Of a stretch of DNA of 64,000 nt, positions 63,001 to 64,000 are shown one piece after another (the stretch's first letter is position 1; each line of letters opens with the position of its first letter). This DNA comes from Gymnorhina tibicen. Its lineage: Eukaryota > Chordata > Aves > Passeriformes > Artamidae. Both the position numbers and the translations under genes were made by a program. The DNA lies in the NCBI GenBank assembly GCA_013399875.1, contig VXAZ01010787.1, positions 372,001 to 436,000 of the forward strand, given 5' to 3'. The notes below the pieces were generated by a model. That model had not been told where the DNA came from and ran no database searches. It saw nothing but the letters and a program-made list of their open reading frames with translations.

Positions 63001-64000
63001 AAATACCTTACTCTATAAAGTGCAATTGCTGTAATTAGTAGAGAAAATTATGAAGAAAGGTGTTTTGTGAAAAATTAGCGCCATTCTTCAGCAGCTCAGG
63101 AACTCACATGTAAGTTTTATCATATCTTAAAGATATGTTTTACTGGTTTGTTCCATCACCCTCTTTTTGGACCCCTTATCTCTGGAAACACCCATGAGAA
63201 GAAAAAGAATAGCTATTTATTTTTCACTAGCATTCTGTTTAGTAAATAATGAGTCAAATAGCTTTTCATCCATAATTTCTCAAAGGTGCTCTGTATAACA
63301 AGACATGGTTTTTTACTGAATTCCCCAAAGCAAGAACTCTCCCAGAATCCCTGAATTTGTGCTTGGTGCCTTTGCATCCACTGGACTGATAGACAAGGAT
63401 GTCTACAAATTATTTTAGATTTTTTTATTCTCTTTAGAGCCTTTAAAGATGTGTGAATTTTCATCCTGTTGTTTTGCTCTATCGTGGTCTTACTGGGATT
63501 TCTGTTTCAGGATGATACCTTCTTGGCTTAGATAATCTTTTGCATTTAATTATATTTTAGCTCTTTTTATTCTATAGTATCTCCCTCCTTCCCACCTCTC
63601 ATTTCCTTGGGGAATACTCATCTTTGGTATGTGCATGAAGAACAGGTAATGAAGAAAACTGAAAGAGTTGGAAATAATTTTAAGAAATCTCTTTTCCTGC
63701 TGTAGTACAGTTAACAAAATTCAAATATATTTGTGTAGCACAGTGTAGTGTTATGGAAATACAATTAATAGCAATGTAGAAACTAATAAATAGCTGTTTT
63801 CATTTTATCAACTAATATTCAGAAAATCTTAAGGACAGAAAGCTTTCCTCTTCCTCTGATATGTATAGATGTCCTTGAATTTCACTGATACTGAAAAACT
63901 AGTTTATCACACCTCAGTAAGTTCCTTATGTCCTTGTTTTCCAACAGTGATAACTTAATTTTCTCAGTGAACTGGTGGAAAATGCAACATTTCACAAAAC
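60030..64000. other. Flank after LTR copy 2
   Basis: Mostly unique AT-rich DNA. It contains the E-box/homeodomain cluster at 60700-60900. A GC-richer patch at 62340-62520 holds a 77-codon frame (62327-62560) with no recognisable domain. From 62.6 kb to the end there is only ordinary AT-rich sequence. Confidence 0.55.
60700..60900. promoter_or_regulatory. Candidate enhancer: three CAGGTG E-boxes, TAATTA pair, octamer-like site
   Basis: CAGGTG occurs at 60772-60777, 60822-60827 and 60883-60888, all in the same orientation. TAATTA cores lie at 60844-60849 and 60855-60860, and an ATGCTAAT octamer-like word (one change from ATGCAAAT) at 60788-60795. CAGGTG is the preferred site of ZEB, SNAI and E-protein factors, TAATTA of many homeodomain factors, and ATGCAAAT of POU factors. 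The stretch is less AT-rich than its surroundings and free of simple repeats. A role as a developmental enhancer or silencer is inferred. Confidence 0.35.

Noticed and set aside
1..64000. tRNA, rRNA, CRISPR arrays, bacterial operons
   Set aside because: No cloverleaf boxes, ribosomal motifs or regularly spaced direct repeats with unique spacers were seen. The tandem repeats present are microsatellites or LTR minisatellite.

Overview
The window looks like bird nuclear DNA, from a gene desert or a very long intron. Three things point to this. There are truncated CR1 LINE copies that share the CR1 3' tail (tandem ATTCTGTG). There are two copies of a roughly 1.1 kb avian-type retroviral LTR. The rest is AT-rich, CpG-poor single-copy DNA with worn MIR-type SINE relics. 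A songbird or related neoavian is the best guess from the LTR type, but the sequence alone does not prove it. I see no tRNA, rRNA, CRISPR, operon or bacterial signal, and no protein-coding gene that I can name.

Layout: 1-5.5 kb is AT-rich DNA with the longest open frame of the window (238 codons at 2966-3682, unidentified). 5.9-8.6 kb carries two plus-strand CR1 3' ends. 8.6-33.5 kb is mostly unique sequence with MIR-like relics near 15.1, 26.8 and 28.9 kb, microsatellites, an A/C-rich tract at 12.85 kb, and several short stretches that look like exons by splice signals and open frames. 33.5-47 kb has a short minus-strand CR1 tail, another MIR-like relic, a degenerate tandem array near 35 kb and long AT-rich stretches. 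47086-48157 and 58921-60024 are two solo LTRs of one family, both in minus-strand orientation. The second has a perfect 5-bp target duplication (GCCAT). The first has an internal 47-bp duplication and a 93-N assembly gap where the second has a 40-bp minisatellite. Between them lie an old CR1 fragment (50.1 kb), a CR1 tail (54.7 kb), another MIR-like relic and an AT microsatellite. 60.7-60.9 kb is the best candidate regulatory element, with three CAGGTG E-boxes, two TAATTA sites and an octamer-like site.

No genes can be shown to work together here. Most open frames are short and explained by chance, by CR1 or LTR sequence, or by simple repeats. The candidate exons and enhancers are hypotheses and carry low confidence. 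I found no convincing new biological system. The most testable points are the E-box/homeodomain cluster, the LTR pair and its minisatellite gap, and the phase-compatible candidate exons.
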